A DNA stretch of 38,339 nucleotides. Source: Halieaceae bacterium (lineage in GTDB: Bacteria; Pseudomonadota; Gammaproteobacteria; Pseudomonadales; Halieaceae). Position 1 is the first letter of the stretch; each line of letters begins with the position of its first letter. Position numbers and translations under genes: made by a program. Under the pieces are notes generated by a model, which was not told the origin of the DNA, did no database searches, and saw nothing but the letters and a program-made list of their open reading frames with translations. The DNA is taken from positions 1-38,339 of the forward strand of contig JAPOQD010000222.1 in assembly GCA_026710905.1 (NCBI GenBank), given 5' to 3'. Below, one piece after another: positions 7,892 to 15,963 of this stretch.

Positions 7892-9628
7892 TCAGGCCTG
7901 ATCTTGATCGCGCGCGAAATCCTGACCGGCGAGCTTCTCATATTCCGCCTTCAGGTCTTTTTTCAGCACCTTGCCGGAAGCGTTGCGGGGCAGCGGCTGC
8001 CCGTGCAGAAATACGTAGTGGGGCACTTTGAAGCGGGCCAGCTTACGGGCGGCGAATTCGCGCACATCCTCCGCGCTCAGTTGCGCCCCCGCACGCGGCG
8101 TCACCACTACCGCCAACTGTTCTCCCCATTGCTCGTCGGCGATGCCGAACGCGGCAGCCTCTTCGATCTCCGGGCAATCGTGCAATACGCCCTCTATCTC
8201 TGCGGGATAGATATTTTCTCCGCCCCGGATCACCATGTCCTTGGCCCGGTCGGATATGAATAGATAGCCTTCTTCATCGAAGTAGCCTATGTCGCCGCTG
8301 TTGAACCAGCCGTCCCGGAAGTCCTTGGCAGTGGCGTCCGGACGGTTCCAGTATTCGGAGATCAGCGTGGCGGATTTGATCCACAGTTCGCCCGGCTCCC
8401 CCTGGGGGAGAACGCTGCCCTCCGGGGCGCGCACTTCAATTTCCACCGTGGGGTGCTGGAAGCCGGCGCTGCCAGGTTTGTGTTTATGAGGATTTCCGGT
8501 GAAAGAGGTGCCGATGGCGTTGGTTTCCGTCATGCCCCAACCGGTGCCCGAGTAGCTTTCGGGCAATTTTTCATAGATCAGCCGGCTGGTGCGGGGAGGG
8601 GTGGCGGCGCCGCCCGCGCCGACGCTGAAAAGGCTACTGGTATCGCGCCGATCAAAATCCTCGGATTCCAACAGTTGCAGCAACATGGCGGGAGCTGCAC
8701 TGACCACGGTGATGCGCTCGGACTCCACCAGCCGCAGCGCCTGTTCTGCATCCCACCTGTACATCATCACCAGTTTGCGGCCCCCTTTGAAAGCGATGAG
8801 AAACGCAGCGTGCAGGCCACTCACATGAAACAGGGGCACCGCCAGCAATTGGGTGGGTGGCAACCCAGATTCCATCATGCGGCCGATCGCCTTCGGGTTG
8901 GACATCGCCGATGCAGTGGCGGCCACTTCAAAATTCACAATGGACTGGCACAGGGCCCGGTGGGTGGAAACCGCGCCTTTGGGCGCGCCGGTGGTGCCGG
9001 AGGTGTACAGAATCATCACCAGGTCTTCCGGGTCGATCTCCACCTCCGGCATGACGGCATGTTCCTGTCCGGCCAGTAATTCCCGAAAGTCGATGGCGCC
9101 GCTGCCGGACACGCTGCCATCGGCACGCACCACCACGGCGCCGACCTCATGGCTTCGCAGGAAGTCCGCCAGCAGGGTATGGCGCTGCTGGTCGCAGAAC
9201 ACCAGTTTGGCGTCGGCATCCTCGATGGTATAGGCCAGTTCCCCGGCCTGACCCCAACTGTTCAGGGGCACGGCGACCGCGCCAATGGAGGTGATGGCTA
9301 CATAGCTGCTCATCCATTCCGGATAGTTGCGCATGGCGATTGCGACCCGGTCACCTTTGACGATGCCCAGTTCGTGGACCAACTGGCGGCCGATGGCGGC
9401 GGCCTGTTGCAATAGCTGGCGGAAGCTGATGCGTTCCCCCTCATAGACCAGAAACTCGTTGTTCCCATGTTGCGCCGCCTGCGCATAGACTTCGGTGATA
9501 TTGGCGGGGGCGTTGTCATACATCTTGTAGACGACGCCGTTCAACTCACGCTTGGAAATGGCGTAGGGGGCGCCTGGGGCAGTGAGCTGCGCCATGGCCT
9601 GGTCATAGGCAGCCTTCAGTTCTGACAC
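7892..9628 (-). CDS. AMP-forming acyl-CoA synthetase (ANL superfamily)
   Basis: Activates a carboxylic acid to its CoA thioester via an acyl-adenylate. Motifs in order are MILYTSGTTGAPKGAV (P-loop), GTGWGMTETNAIG, the hinge region FNSGDIGYFDEEGYLFISDR followed by KDMVIRGGENIYPAEIEG, and the catalytic Lys in LPRNASGKVLKKDL near the C-terminus. It would be 578 residues from the GTG at 9628, which follows GAGAGGAAACCCC. An in-frame ATG at 9655 adds nine residues but lacks a clear ribosome site. The surrounding hydratase, SDR and thiolase genes fit a fatty-acid or side-chain degradation role, but the chain specificity is unknown. Confidence 0.95.
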   Translation of the reverse strand: MSELKAAYDQAMAQLTAPGAPYAISKRELNGVVYKMYDNAPANITEVYAQAAQHGNNEFLVYEGERISFRQLLQQAAAIGRQLVHELGIVKGDRVAIAMRNYPEWMSSYVAITSIGAVAVPLNSWGQAGELAYTIEDADAKLVFCDQQRHTLLADFLRSHEVGAVVVRADGSVSGSGAIDFRELLAGQEHAVMPEVEIDPEDLVMILYTSGTTGAPKGAVSTHRALCQSIVNFEVAATASAMSNPKAIGRMMESGLPPTQLLAVPLFHVSGLHAAFLIAFKGGRKLVMMYRWDAEQALRLVESERITVVSAAPAMLLQLLESEDFDRRDTSSLFSVGAGGAATPPRTSRLIYEKLPESYSGTGWGMTETNAIGTSFTGNPHKHKPGSAGFQHPTVEIEVRAPEGSVLPQGEPGELWIKSATLISEYWNRPDATAKDFRDGWFNSGDIGYFDEEGYLFISDRAKDMVIRGGENIYPAEIEGVLHDCPEIEEAAAFGIADEQWGEQLAVVVTPRAGAQLSAEDVREFAARKLARFKVPHYVFLHGQPLPRNASGKVLKKDLKAEYEKLAGQDFARDQDQA

Positions 9629-9912
9629 GGGGTTTCCTCTCCCATGGCTGGACATTCTTTGCCGTGGATTTTAGCAGTTCACATGGCCGGGTTGTCCAAT
9701 GGCGGATGTGAATGATCGATAGTAATTGTTTCCGGACACAAACTGCGTTGTGGCCGAGGGACCGGGCGCCGCCATCGCGACAGGCAACATCAGCTTTTTC
9801 AGCCAGCGTAACACCTGACTTTACCCGATCAACCGATACGGCGATGCATTTTGGGTGGCGGCCGTGATAGCATTTTCACTTTCATGAGTCATGCACGCTT
9901 TGGAGTACGCTG

Positions 9913-10788
9913 ATGCCGATTACCGTTGCCGACGTTGCGGCCGAACTATCACAACAACCTGAACAAGTGCCGGGCTCATATACCGACCGGGACTCGCTGT
10001 TGTACGCAGTAGCCATCGGTCTTGGCCGGGACCCCATGGACCCGAAGGAACTGGAATATGTATGCGAGACCGTCGGTAACCGGGTGGTGCCCACCGCCGC
10101 CACTGTTTTGAGCCGCCCCCGCTGGCTGCAAAAAGATCGCCAGTCATTGATGAGCAAAATGAACTATGCCCTGATGTTGCATGGCGAACAACGCCTGGCG
10201 ATACACCAGCCACTGCCTCCGGCGGCCGAGACCCTGGTCAGCACCAGGACAACAGGCGTCTATGATAAAGGGGAGGGCAGGGGCGCCCTGCTGCTTACCG
10301 AAACTGATGTAAAACTCTCCGATGGCTCACCACTGGTTACCCTGGGCTACACCCTGTTTTACCGGGCAGATGGCGGATTCGGCGGGCAGTCAGAGGGCGC
10401 GCCCGTGCCTCACCAGCTTCCCGACCGTGAACCGGATGCCGTTTGCGAGATGCCTGGCAGGATTGATCAGGCAATCCTCTATGCACTCTGTGGAGACCGC
10501 AACCCGTTACACCGCGATCCCGAGGTGGCGAGGACAGCGGGGTTTGATCGGCCAATTCTTCATGGACTTTGTTCGTACGGCATTGCCTGCCACGCCGTTC
10601 TGAAGACCATGCTCGACTATGACCAGAGTCGAATCACCGGCTTCGATGTACGCTTTTCAGCGCCGGTTTTTCCCGGCGAAACCCAGGTCGTCGATCTCTG
10701 GCAGGATGGCAAGGTAATCAGCTTCCGATCCCGCATTAAAGAACGCGGCATAGTATCCATCAACAACGGTAAGTGCACGATTCGTTAA
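9913..10788 (+). CDS. MaoC-family (R)-specific enoyl-CoA hydratase (hydratase 2 type)
   Basis: Hydrates a trans-2-enoyl-CoA to the (R)-3-hydroxyacyl-CoA, as in the hydratase 2 part of peroxisomal multifunctional enzyme 2. 291 residues form two hot-dog folds: an N-terminal inactive one (YTDRDSLLYAVAIGLGRDP) and a C-terminal catalytic one with the hydratase 2 motif. There Asp195 and His200 sit in GDRNPLHRDP, followed by GFDRPILHGL. In MFE-2 proteins this domain is fused to an SDR dehydrogenase; here an SDR remnant begins 18 bp after the stop, so the pair was probably a split MFE-2-like operon before the SDR decayed. The gene starts with ATG; upstream lies a 257-bp gap from the divergent acyl-CoA synthetase gene with no strong signal. 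Confidence 0.93.
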   Translation: MPITVADVAAELSQQPEQVPGSYTDRDSLLYAVAIGLGRDPMDPKELEYVCETVGNRVVPTAATVLSRPRWLQKDRQSLMSKMNYALMLHGEQRLAIHQPLPPAAETLVSTRTTGVYDKGEGRGALLLTETDVKLSDGSPLVTLGYTLFYRADGGFGGQSEGAPVPHQLPDREPDAVCEMPGRIDQAILYALCGDRNPLHRDPEVARTAGFDRPILHGLCSYGIACHAVLKTMLDYDQSRITGFDVRFSAPVFPGETQVVDLWQDGKVISFRSRIKERGIVSINNGKCTIR

Positions 10789-10806
10789 CTTCCAGGGAAA
10801 AAGGTA

Positions 10807-11033
10807 ATGCTTGAAAATAAGGTAATTGTCGTCACCGGCGCGGGAGGCGGCATCTTTTTGAAGTGTGCAATAACGAGATTTATCTGTTCAGTCAACCGCG
10901 CCCGATTCGAACCGCCCACACTGCCGAGGGCTGGACAACGGAAACCATTGCCGAGCGCGTACTGAACGCGTTTGAGCCGAGCTATTTCCCCCTGCACAGA
11001 TCCAACGAAGTATTCACCTGGGACCCGGTCTGA
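10807..11033 (+). pseudogene. Short-chain dehydrogenase remnant with internal deletion
   Basis: The first 15 codons from ATG 10807 (MLENKVIVVTGAGGG) are a typical SDR N-terminus up to the glycine motif. The reading then leaves that frame. From about 10857 another frame reads EVCNNEIYLFSQPRPIRTAH and continues to SNEVFTWDPV with a stop at 11031-11033, which looks like the C-terminal tail of a roughly 300-residue SDR of the MFE-2 type. About 200 or more codons, including the catalytic Ser-Tyr-Lys, are missing, and the two ends are out of frame (the first frame stops at 10965). A start-proximal ribosome site (CAGGGAAAAAGG) survives. It directly follows the hydratase gene. It is unlikely to make an enzyme. 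Confidence 0.8.
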
Positions 11034-11048
11034 TGGTTGCTGCAGGTC

Positions 11049-12071
11049 CTACCGGGTTCTCTCTCGCTCCCGACTCAGTTTGTATTTGCGCAGCAGGCCC
11101 CGCAATTGATCGTAACTGAGGCCCAACGCCGTGGCGGTGGCCCCCTGATGGAAGTGGTTTTCCGATAACGCGGCCCGCAACAGGCGGATTTCAAAGGCGG
11201 CGACCTCGATGGCGAAGTTGCCGGTTGTGCTGACTTCCGCCCCGTTTTCCGGGCGCTGCGGCCCGGTTGTCGCGTCCGGCTCGAGAAGGCCCTGATAAGG
11301 GGAGACGAACGGGTCCAGAACAATATCCGCTACCGGCCGTGAGGCGTCTCCCCAGCGATACAGCGAGCGCTCCACCACGTTTTTCAGTTCTCGTACATTG
11401 CCCGGCCAGGGGTGATGCAACAACTGTTCGGCGGCGGCTTCGGTAAACCCCGGAAAGGCCTCCCAACCCAGTTCACTGCACATGTGTACGGCAAAGTGAT
11501 ACGCCAGTTCCATGATATCGCCTTCACGGTGGTGCAGCGGAGGCACATGCACCACGTCGAAGCTGAGCCGGTCCAGCAGGTCGGCGCGAAACCTGGAATC
11601 CCTGGCGAGTTGTTTGAGGTCGGCGTTGGTGGCGGCGACAACCCGTACATCCGCATGCAGTGTGGTTTGGCCACCGAGGCGCTCAAATTCGCCGTATTCG
11701 ATCACTCGCAGCAGTTTTTCCTGCAGACCCAGGCTCATGTTGGCGAGTTCATCCAGGAACAGGGTTCCGCCGGCGGCCCGCTCAAAGCGGCCCTGGTGCA
11801 CCCTGGTGGCGCCGGTAAAGGCGCCGGGCTCATGACCGAATAACTCGGATTCGAGCAGGGATTCAGCGATGGCGGCGCAATTGATTTTGAGCAGGGGCTG
11901 GTCCCAGCGCATCGACAGGTAGTGAATCCGCTCCGCCAGCAGTTCCTTTCCGGTGCCCCGTTCGCCAATAACCAGTATCGGGCGGTTAATCTGGGCCAGG
12001 CGCGAAGCCTGCTCCAGGGCCTCGGACAATGCCGGGGAGTTGCCAACTACCTGTTGATTTTCTTTATTCAT
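11049..12071 (-). CDS. pspF: PspF, sigma-54 enhancer-binding activator of the psp operon
   Basis: Transcription activator that remodels sigma-54 RNA polymerase at the psp promoter and is held inactive by PspA in unstressed cells. 340 residues with no N-terminal sensory domain, as expected for PspF. The AAA+ domain has Walker A GERGTGKE (36-43), the sigma-54 contact loop GAFTGA (83-88), Walker B LFLDEL (104-109) and HPWPGNVREL. The C-terminus has a Fis-type helix-turn-helix (GATATALGLSYDQLRGLLRK). It is divergent from the psp operon, across an AT-rich spacer with a sigma-54 promoter. No obvious Shine-Dalgarno precedes its ATG, so weak constitutive translation is possible. Confidence 0.95.
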   Translation of the reverse strand: MNKENQQVVGNSPALSEALEQASRLAQINRPILVIGERGTGKELLAERIHYLSMRWDQPLLKINCAAIAESLLESELFGHEPGAFTGATRVHQGRFERAAGGTLFLDELANMSLGLQEKLLRVIEYGEFERLGGQTTLHADVRVVAATNADLKQLARDSRFRADLLDRLSFDVVHVPPLHHREGDIMELAYHFAVHMCSELGWEAFPGFTEAAAEQLLHHPWPGNVRELKNVVERSLYRWGDASRPVADIVLDPFVSPYQGLLEPDATTGPQRPENGAEVSTTGNFAIEVAAFEIRLLRAALSENHFHQGATATALGLSYDQLRGLLRKYKLSRERERTR

Positions 12072-12190
12072 AGGTTAAATTTACCATATATTCCGGTATT
12101 AAATACTAAATTATAGTTATAAATACCTATATAAATTTACACCAAACACAAAAAATAAATTTATTGTAATAAAATCAATGTGTTATGAAG
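12072..12190. promoter_or_regulatory. AT-rich pspF/psp control region
   Basis: This stretch is strikingly AT-rich compared with the GC-rich genes on both sides, made largely of A and T runs such as ATAAATTTATTGTAATAAAA. In enterobacteria the equivalent spacer holds the PspF enhancer sites and an IHF site, and also the pspF promoter. I cannot assign individual sites by eye; the role is inferred from position between pspF and the sigma-54 promoter. Confidence 0.55.
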
Positions 12191-12206
12191 TTGGCACGAT
12201 ATCTGA
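12191..12206 (+). promoter_or_regulatory. Sigma-54 (-24/-12) promoter of the psp operon
   Basis: TTGGCACGATATCTGA matches the -24 element TGGCAC exactly. GG at 12193-12194 is followed by ten bases and then GA at 12205-12206, where GC is the consensus. From memory the Escherichia coli pspA promoter also starts TTGGCACG and has an imperfect -12. The expected start of transcription is about 12217, ahead of the small membrane-protein gene. The divergent PspF gene supports the call. Confidence 0.75.
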
Positions 12207-12274
12207 TAAGAAAATGGGTGAGAGCAGGGCGAATTCATCTGTCGCCAGCTTGCAGCAGACAGGAGAAAAGTACG

Positions 12275-12472
12275 ATGAACGAATTAGCACAACGCCTGTT
12301 GGTATATCTGGCCGCGGCTCTGGTCAGCACCGTCACCGTCGCAAGCGCCGGTTGGCTGGCCGGGGCGGGGTTGTTCCTGGTGGCCGCCGCCATGGCGGAG
12401 GCTCTGTTCTGGTTTGGTGTACCCAAACCTGGTTTCTACCGGTATCGGCAACAACGTACACTGTTTCATTGA
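12275..12472 (+). CDS. Small two-helix membrane protein, first gene of the psp operon
   Basis: A 65-residue protein of unknown family. It is almost entirely two hydrophobic helices: about residues 6-30 (LLVYLAAALVSTVTVASAGW) and 33-48 (LFLVAAAMAEALFWFGV). A short basic tail follows, KPGFYRYRQQRTLFH. AGGAG lies 9 bases before the ATG, so translation is well supported. It stands between the sigma-54 promoter and pspA, with 11 bp to the pspA ATG, and so should be induced with the psp genes. Such a gene ahead of pspA is absent from the classical enterobacterial pspABCDE order. It could be a membrane partner of PspA/B/C, but no function is shown by the sequence. Confidence 0.75.
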   Translation: MNELAQRLLVYLAAALVSTVTVASAGWLAGAGLFLVAAAMAEALFWFGVPKPGFYRYRQQRTLFH

Positions 12473-12483
12473 GGAGTTTGATC

Positions 12484-13182
12484 ATGGGTATTTATTCTCG
12501 TATGACCGACATTATCAATTCGAATATCAATGCCCTGCTGGACCGGGCGGAGGATCCGCAAAAGATGATTCGGTTGATTATTCAGGAAATGGAAGACACC
12601 CTGGTGGAGGTGCGCAGCTCTTCCGCCAAGGTATTGGCAGAGCGCAAGCTGGCGGAACGGCGCCGTCGGCAGGTGGAAATGGAAGCCGAAAGCTGGGAAC
12701 AGAAAGCCAGGCTAGCTCTGAGCAAGAACCGCGAAGACCTGGCCCGCGCCGCCCTGCAGGAGAAACGGATCATCGAGGAGGAGTTGGCGCTGGTGGCGAC
12801 AGAGGTAAAATCCACGGATGAGCATATTGCCCAACTCAACGAGGAACTCGGCCAGTTGCAGCAGAAGCTGGGTGACGCCAAGGCCAAACAAAAGGCGCTG
12901 TCGATGCGCAGCAAAACCGTACACTCCCGAATTCAGGTGAAGCGGCAGATGCAGCGAGAAGGCCTGGATGACGCCCTGGGCAAATTTGACCGGTTCGAGC
13001 GCCGTATAGACCATCTGGAGAGCCAGTTGGAATCCATGGACCTGGGCCGGGAAGTACCGCCGGATTTGGCCGCGGAAATTCAATCCCTGCAGGAAGATGA
13101 GCAGATCAACGCTGAACTGGCCCGTCTCAGAAAGGAAATGGGAGAAACCGGGGCGGTTCGCGCCGACGGCGAAACCGCCTGA
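12484..13182 (+). CDS. pspA: Phage shock protein A (PspA/IM30/ESCRT-III family)
   Basis: Peripheral inner-membrane protein that oligomerises on damaged membrane, maintains the proton motive force and inhibits PspF. 232 residues with the usual opening MGIYSRMTDIINSNINALLD (amphipathic helix 1) and RAEDPQKMIRLIIQEMED. Long charged coiled coil continues to about residue 190, then a short C-terminal helix (DEQINAELARLRKEM). ATG 12484 has GAGGAG 8 bases upstream. The frame is open upstream as far as 12178, but that extension overlaps the preceding gene and is not PspA-like. pspB follows after 11 bp. Confidence 0.96.
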   Translation: MGIYSRMTDIINSNINALLDRAEDPQKMIRLIIQEMEDTLVEVRSSSAKVLAERKLAERRRRQVEMEAESWEQKARLALSKNREDLARAALQEKRIIEEELALVATEVKSTDEHIAQLNEELGQLQQKLGDAKAKQKALSMRSKTVHSRIQVKRQMQREGLDDALGKFDRFERRIDHLESQLESMDLGREVPPDLAAEIQSLQEDEQINAELARLRKEMGETGAVRADGETA

Positions 13183-13193
13183 GGAAATCATCA

Positions 13194-13448
13194 ATGGAAT
13201 TTCTTGAATTCATGTTCGTGCCTACCATTCTGTTTCTGACCGTGGTGTGCCCGATTTGGTTGATCATGCATTACCGCAGCCTGCGGCGTTCGTCCCGCAA
13301 TCTCAGCACCGAAGACCGCCACACACTGGAAGAAATGCTGGTTACGGTGGACAAGCTGACGGATCGCATCCATTCCCTGGAAGCGATCCTGGACGCGGAC
13401 CATCCGGGTTGGCGGACAGAGCAAGCGCAAGAAAAATCCGGGGAGTAA
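13194..13448 (+). CDS. pspB: Phage shock protein B
   Basis: Small inner-membrane protein that works with PspC to sense envelope stress and release PspF from PspA. 84 residues: one N-terminal membrane helix (FMFVPTILFLTVVCPIWLIMHY) followed by a charged cytoplasmic leucine-zipper-like helix (STEDRHTLEEMLVTVDKLTD). Length and layout fit PspB. It lies 11 bp after pspA and 3 bp before pspC, so it is part of one transcript. Confidence 0.93.
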   Translation: MEFLEFMFVPTILFLTVVCPIWLIMHYRSLRRSSRNLSTEDRHTLEEMLVTVDKLTDRIHSLEAILDADHPGWRTEQAQEKSGE

Positions 13449-13451
13449 CCG

Positions 13452-13994
13452 ATGGGACGCAGAAAACACCGCTACTACGAACAGCGCAGCTATCCAAACT
13501 CGGAGAGCCGGGGCCGCTCTTCCGGACTATCGCGGCGCCGCCGTGATGGCTGGGGCATGAACCTGTATCGCAATCCCCGCAATGGTTATATCGCCGGGGT
13601 CTGCGCCGGGTTGGCGGAACACTGGGATATCGAGGAATGGGTGGTGCGTCTGGCCGCTGTAGTGCTGCTGATGTTTACCGGCGCACTGGCATTCTGGGCC
13701 TATGTCGCCGGCTGGATCCTGCTCAGGCCACGGCCTGGAAAGCGCCGCCGTGAGCACTCGGACCGCACCGATGACTACTGGGATGAGGAGGACGAGGAAG
13801 CCGTGGAAATGGAATACGATGAACGTTACCGGGGTTACCGGCCCCGCAGGATGTTTCGCTACAGCGACAGCGCCCAGGTGCGTCTGCAGCGCGCCGGCGA
13901 GCGTCTCGCGGCTGCCCAGCGCCGGGTCGAGGAAATGGAATCCTATGTGACTTCCCGAAAATACGATCTCAACAAAGAGTTTTCCCGGCTTTAG
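13452..13994 (+). CDS. pspC: Phage shock protein C, with long C-terminal tail
   Basis: Membrane stress sensor. The PspC domain (about residues 35-95) reads MNLYRNPRNGYIAGVCAGLA, then HWDIEEWVVRLAAVVLLM and a second hydrophobic helix ending GWILLRPRP. At 180 residues it is longer than the roughly 120-residue enterobacterial protein. It has a basic N-terminal extension of about 35 residues, an acidic stretch near 115-135 (DDYWDEEDEEAVEMEYDE) and a terminal coiled-coil-like segment (RLAAAQRRVEEMESYV). It is the last gene of the operon; no pspD or pspE follows. Confidence 0.92.
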   Translation: MGRRKHRYYEQRSYPNSESRGRSSGLSRRRRDGWGMNLYRNPRNGYIAGVCAGLAEHWDIEEWVVRLAAVVLLMFTGALAFWAYVAGWILLRPRPGKRRREHSDRTDDYWDEEDEEAVEMEYDERYRGYRPRRMFRYSDSAQVRLQRAGERLAAAQRRVEEMESYVTSRKYDLNKEFSRL

Positions 13995-14013
13995 CCGCAA
14001 AGTTCAGACGCTG

Positions 14014-14049
14014 CCGGAGCCGCACCCGGGCATTTACAGGAGGCTCCGG
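14014..14049. terminator. Hairpin downstream of pspC
   Basis: CCGGAGCC (14014-14021) pairs perfectly with GGCTCCGG (14042-14049) across a 20-base loop, 20 bases after the pspC stop. It lacks a following T-run, so it may stabilise the psp mRNA 3' end rather than terminate. It also occludes an AGGAGG at 14037-14042. Confidence 0.35.
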
Positions 14050-14099
14050 GCTGGGCTATGTTAGCCGCCTCGTCTACCGCCAACCGCAAGGAGAGTGTT

Positions 14100-14561
14100 A
14101 TGCCCCGCTGGACCCGCGCAGAAATTGAAGATGCCTTTGAGAAGTACCAGGCCGCCGCCCTCAAGGGCGGACAAACCGGAAACTGGCGTGACTGGGCCAA
14201 TTGTTTCACCCAGGACGCCACCTATTTTGAGCACCACTACGGCAAATTCTGGGGCCGGGAAAAAATCTTCCAATGGATTACCACGACCATGGCGGAGTTT
14301 CCGCCCAGCCAAATGACAGCCTTTCCCATCGTTTGGTATTCCATCGATGAAGAACGGGGCTGGATTTTCTGCGAAGTGATGAATCGCATGGCGGAACTGG
14401 ATGATGGCGAAATCTACCAGGAACCCAACCTGACCATCCTGCACTACGCGGGGGGCGGCCTGTTCAGCTACGAAGAGGATGCCTACAACCCGGCCAATAT
14501 GGGCAAAATGATCACCCGCTGGCTGGAAGCGGGCGGCGGGAAACTGAAGCCCGCGGCCTGA
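14100..14561 (+). CDS. SnoaL/NTF2-like small protein
   Basis: 153 residues with the features of the NTF2-like cone fold: an N-terminal helix (TRAEIEDAFEKYQAAALKG), then DWANCFTQDATYFEHHYG, FWGREKIFQWITTTM and a series of beta strands ending in TILHYAGGGLFSYEEDAYNP. Members of this fold are isomerases, cyclases, hydratases or ligand-binding proteins, often next to catabolic genes; nothing here fixes the activity. ATG 14100 was chosen because of AAGGAG 8 bases upstream; an ATG at 14058 in frame is less likely. Single gene, convergent with the formaldehyde dehydrogenase gene. Confidence 0.85.
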   Translation: MPRWTRAEIEDAFEKYQAAALKGGQTGNWRDWANCFTQDATYFEHHYGKFWGREKIFQWITTTMAEFPPSQMTAFPIVWYSIDEERGWIFCEVMNRMAELDDGEIYQEPNLTILHYAGGGLFSYEEDAYNPANMGKMITRWLEAGGGKLKPAA

Positions 14562-14591
14562 AACACCGATACGGGACGGGAGTCCTGCCCT

Positions 14592-14608
14592 GCGGGTACT
14601 ACCCCCGC
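14592..14608. terminator. GC hairpin between convergent genes
   Basis: GCGGG (14592-14596) and CCCGC (14604-14608) form a short stem that begins one base past the stop of the minus-strand dehydrogenase gene. No T-tract follows on either strand; a weak terminator at best. Confidence 0.25.
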
Positions 14609-14609
14609 T

Positions 14610-15716
14610 TCAGTAAACTACTACCGAGCGAATGCTCTGCCCGCTGTGCATCAACTCGAAAGCCTGGTTGATCTCTTGCAGCGGCATGGTATGAGTGATC
14701 AGGGCGTCGATGTCGATCTTGCCGTCCATGTACCAGTCCACGATCGTGGGTACATCGCTGCGGCCCCTGGCGCCGCCGAAGGCCACTCCGTGCCAGCTTC
14801 GGCCGGTAACCAGTTGAAACGGCCGTGTGGCGATTTCCTGGCCGGCCCCGGCTACGCCGATAATATAGGATTCACCCCAGCCCTTGTGGCAGCACTCGAG
14901 GGCTTGACGCATGGTCTGTACGTTGCCGATGCACTCGAAGCTGTAGTCGGCGCCGCCACCGGTGAGGTCTTGAATGGCCCCCACCACGTCGTCAGTATTT
15001 GCGGGATTGATGAAATCGGTAACGCCGAAGCTGCGCGCCAACTCCTCCCGTGCGGGATTGAGATCAATGCCGATGATCCGGTTGGCGGCCGCCAGGCGCG
15101 CCCCTTGGGCCACGTTGAGCCCAATGCCGCCCAGGCCGAATATGGCGACATTGGAACCGGGCTCCACCCCGGCGCGATAGACCACGGCGCCGATCCCGGT
15201 GGTGACCCCGCAGCCGATATAGCAAATTTTGTCGAAGGGCGCGTCTTCACGCACCTTGGCCACGGCGATCTCCGGTAACACGGTAAAGTTTGAAAAGGTG
15301 GAACAACCCATATAGTGAAGAATTTTTTGGCCATCCAGGGTGAAACGGCTGCTGCCGTCGGGCATCAGCCCCTGGCCCTGGGTTTCGCGGATGGCCTGAC
15401 AAAGGTTGGTTTTCGGATGCAGGCAGAAATTGCATTCCCGGCACTCCGGGGTGTACAGGGGAATAACATGGTCTCCGGGTTTGACCGAACGCACCTCGGG
15501 GCCGACTTCACGCACGATGCCGGCGCCTTCGTGGCCGAGAACAGCGGGGAATGCCCCCTCCGGATCATCACCGGAAAGGGTGAAGGCATCGGTGTGACAA
15601 ACACCGGTAGCCATGATTTCCACCAGCACTTCATTGCCCCGGGGACCCTCCAGGTCGAGGGATGCAATTTCCAGCGGTTTTCCCGCAGCAAAGGCTATGG
15701 CGGCGCGCGTTTTCAC
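14610..15716 (-). CDS. frmA: S-(hydroxymethyl)glutathione dehydrogenase (class III alcohol dehydrogenase)
   Basis: Oxidises the glutathione adduct of formaldehyde to S-formylglutathione with NAD+, and can reduce S-nitrosoglutathione. 368 residues, normal for class III ADH. Catalytic zinc ligands are in [15 protein letters not shown] and YIGCGVTTG; structural-zinc cysteines are in [17 protein letters not shown]. The Rossmann motif is [12 protein letters not shown]. The start is a GTG at 15716 with AGGGGG about 9 bases upstream. No formylglutathione hydrolase or FrmR repressor gene is adjacent, so the next step of formaldehyde detoxification is encoded elsewhere. The symbol could equally be given as adhC. 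Confidence 0.96.
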   Translation of the reverse strand: MKTRAAIAFAAGKPLEIASLDLEGPRGNEVLVEIMATGVCHTDAFTLSGDDPEGAFPAVLGHEGAGIVREVGPEVRSVKPGDHVIPLYTPECRECNFCLHPKTNLCQAIRETQGQGLMPDGSSRFTLDGQKILHYMGCSTFSNFTVLPEIAVAKVREDAPFDKICYIGCGVTTGIGAVVYRAGVEPGSNVAIFGLGGIGLNVAQGARLAAANRIIGIDLNPAREELARSFGVTDFINPANTDDVVGAIQDLTGGGADYSFECIGNVQTMRQALECCHKGWGESYIIGVAGAGQEIATRPFQLVTGRSWHGVAFGGARGRSDVPTIVDWYMDGKIDIDALITHTMPLQEINQAFELMHSGQSIRSVVVY

Positions 15717-15963
15717 GATGTATTACCCCCTGAGTCAATTTCCCGGATTTACGGCGGGAAGTGTAGCACCTGGCAAAAACTTTCAGAACTGCTTGATCTG
15801 ATCACCCGCGGCCACGAAAAATATATACTGGCGTAGTGGATGGAAGGAACTGAGGTAACTGTTCGGTATTCGAGTGATGATTTGAGGCTGGCGCTCCCGT
15901 CCCCGGAACAGTCTGTCACCTCTTGCCAGAACGGTTACGAACTGAGAATTTGCGAGGCGTCTG

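Noticed and set aside
9656-9912. Search for a promoter between the acyl-CoA synthetase and hydratase genes
   Set aside because: No pair of -35/-10 boxes better than chance was visible.
12178-12483. Open in-frame extension of pspA giving a 334-residue protein
   Set aside because: It overlaps the sigma-54 promoter and the small membrane-protein gene; the canonical PspA start at 12484 has its own GAGGAG ribosome site.
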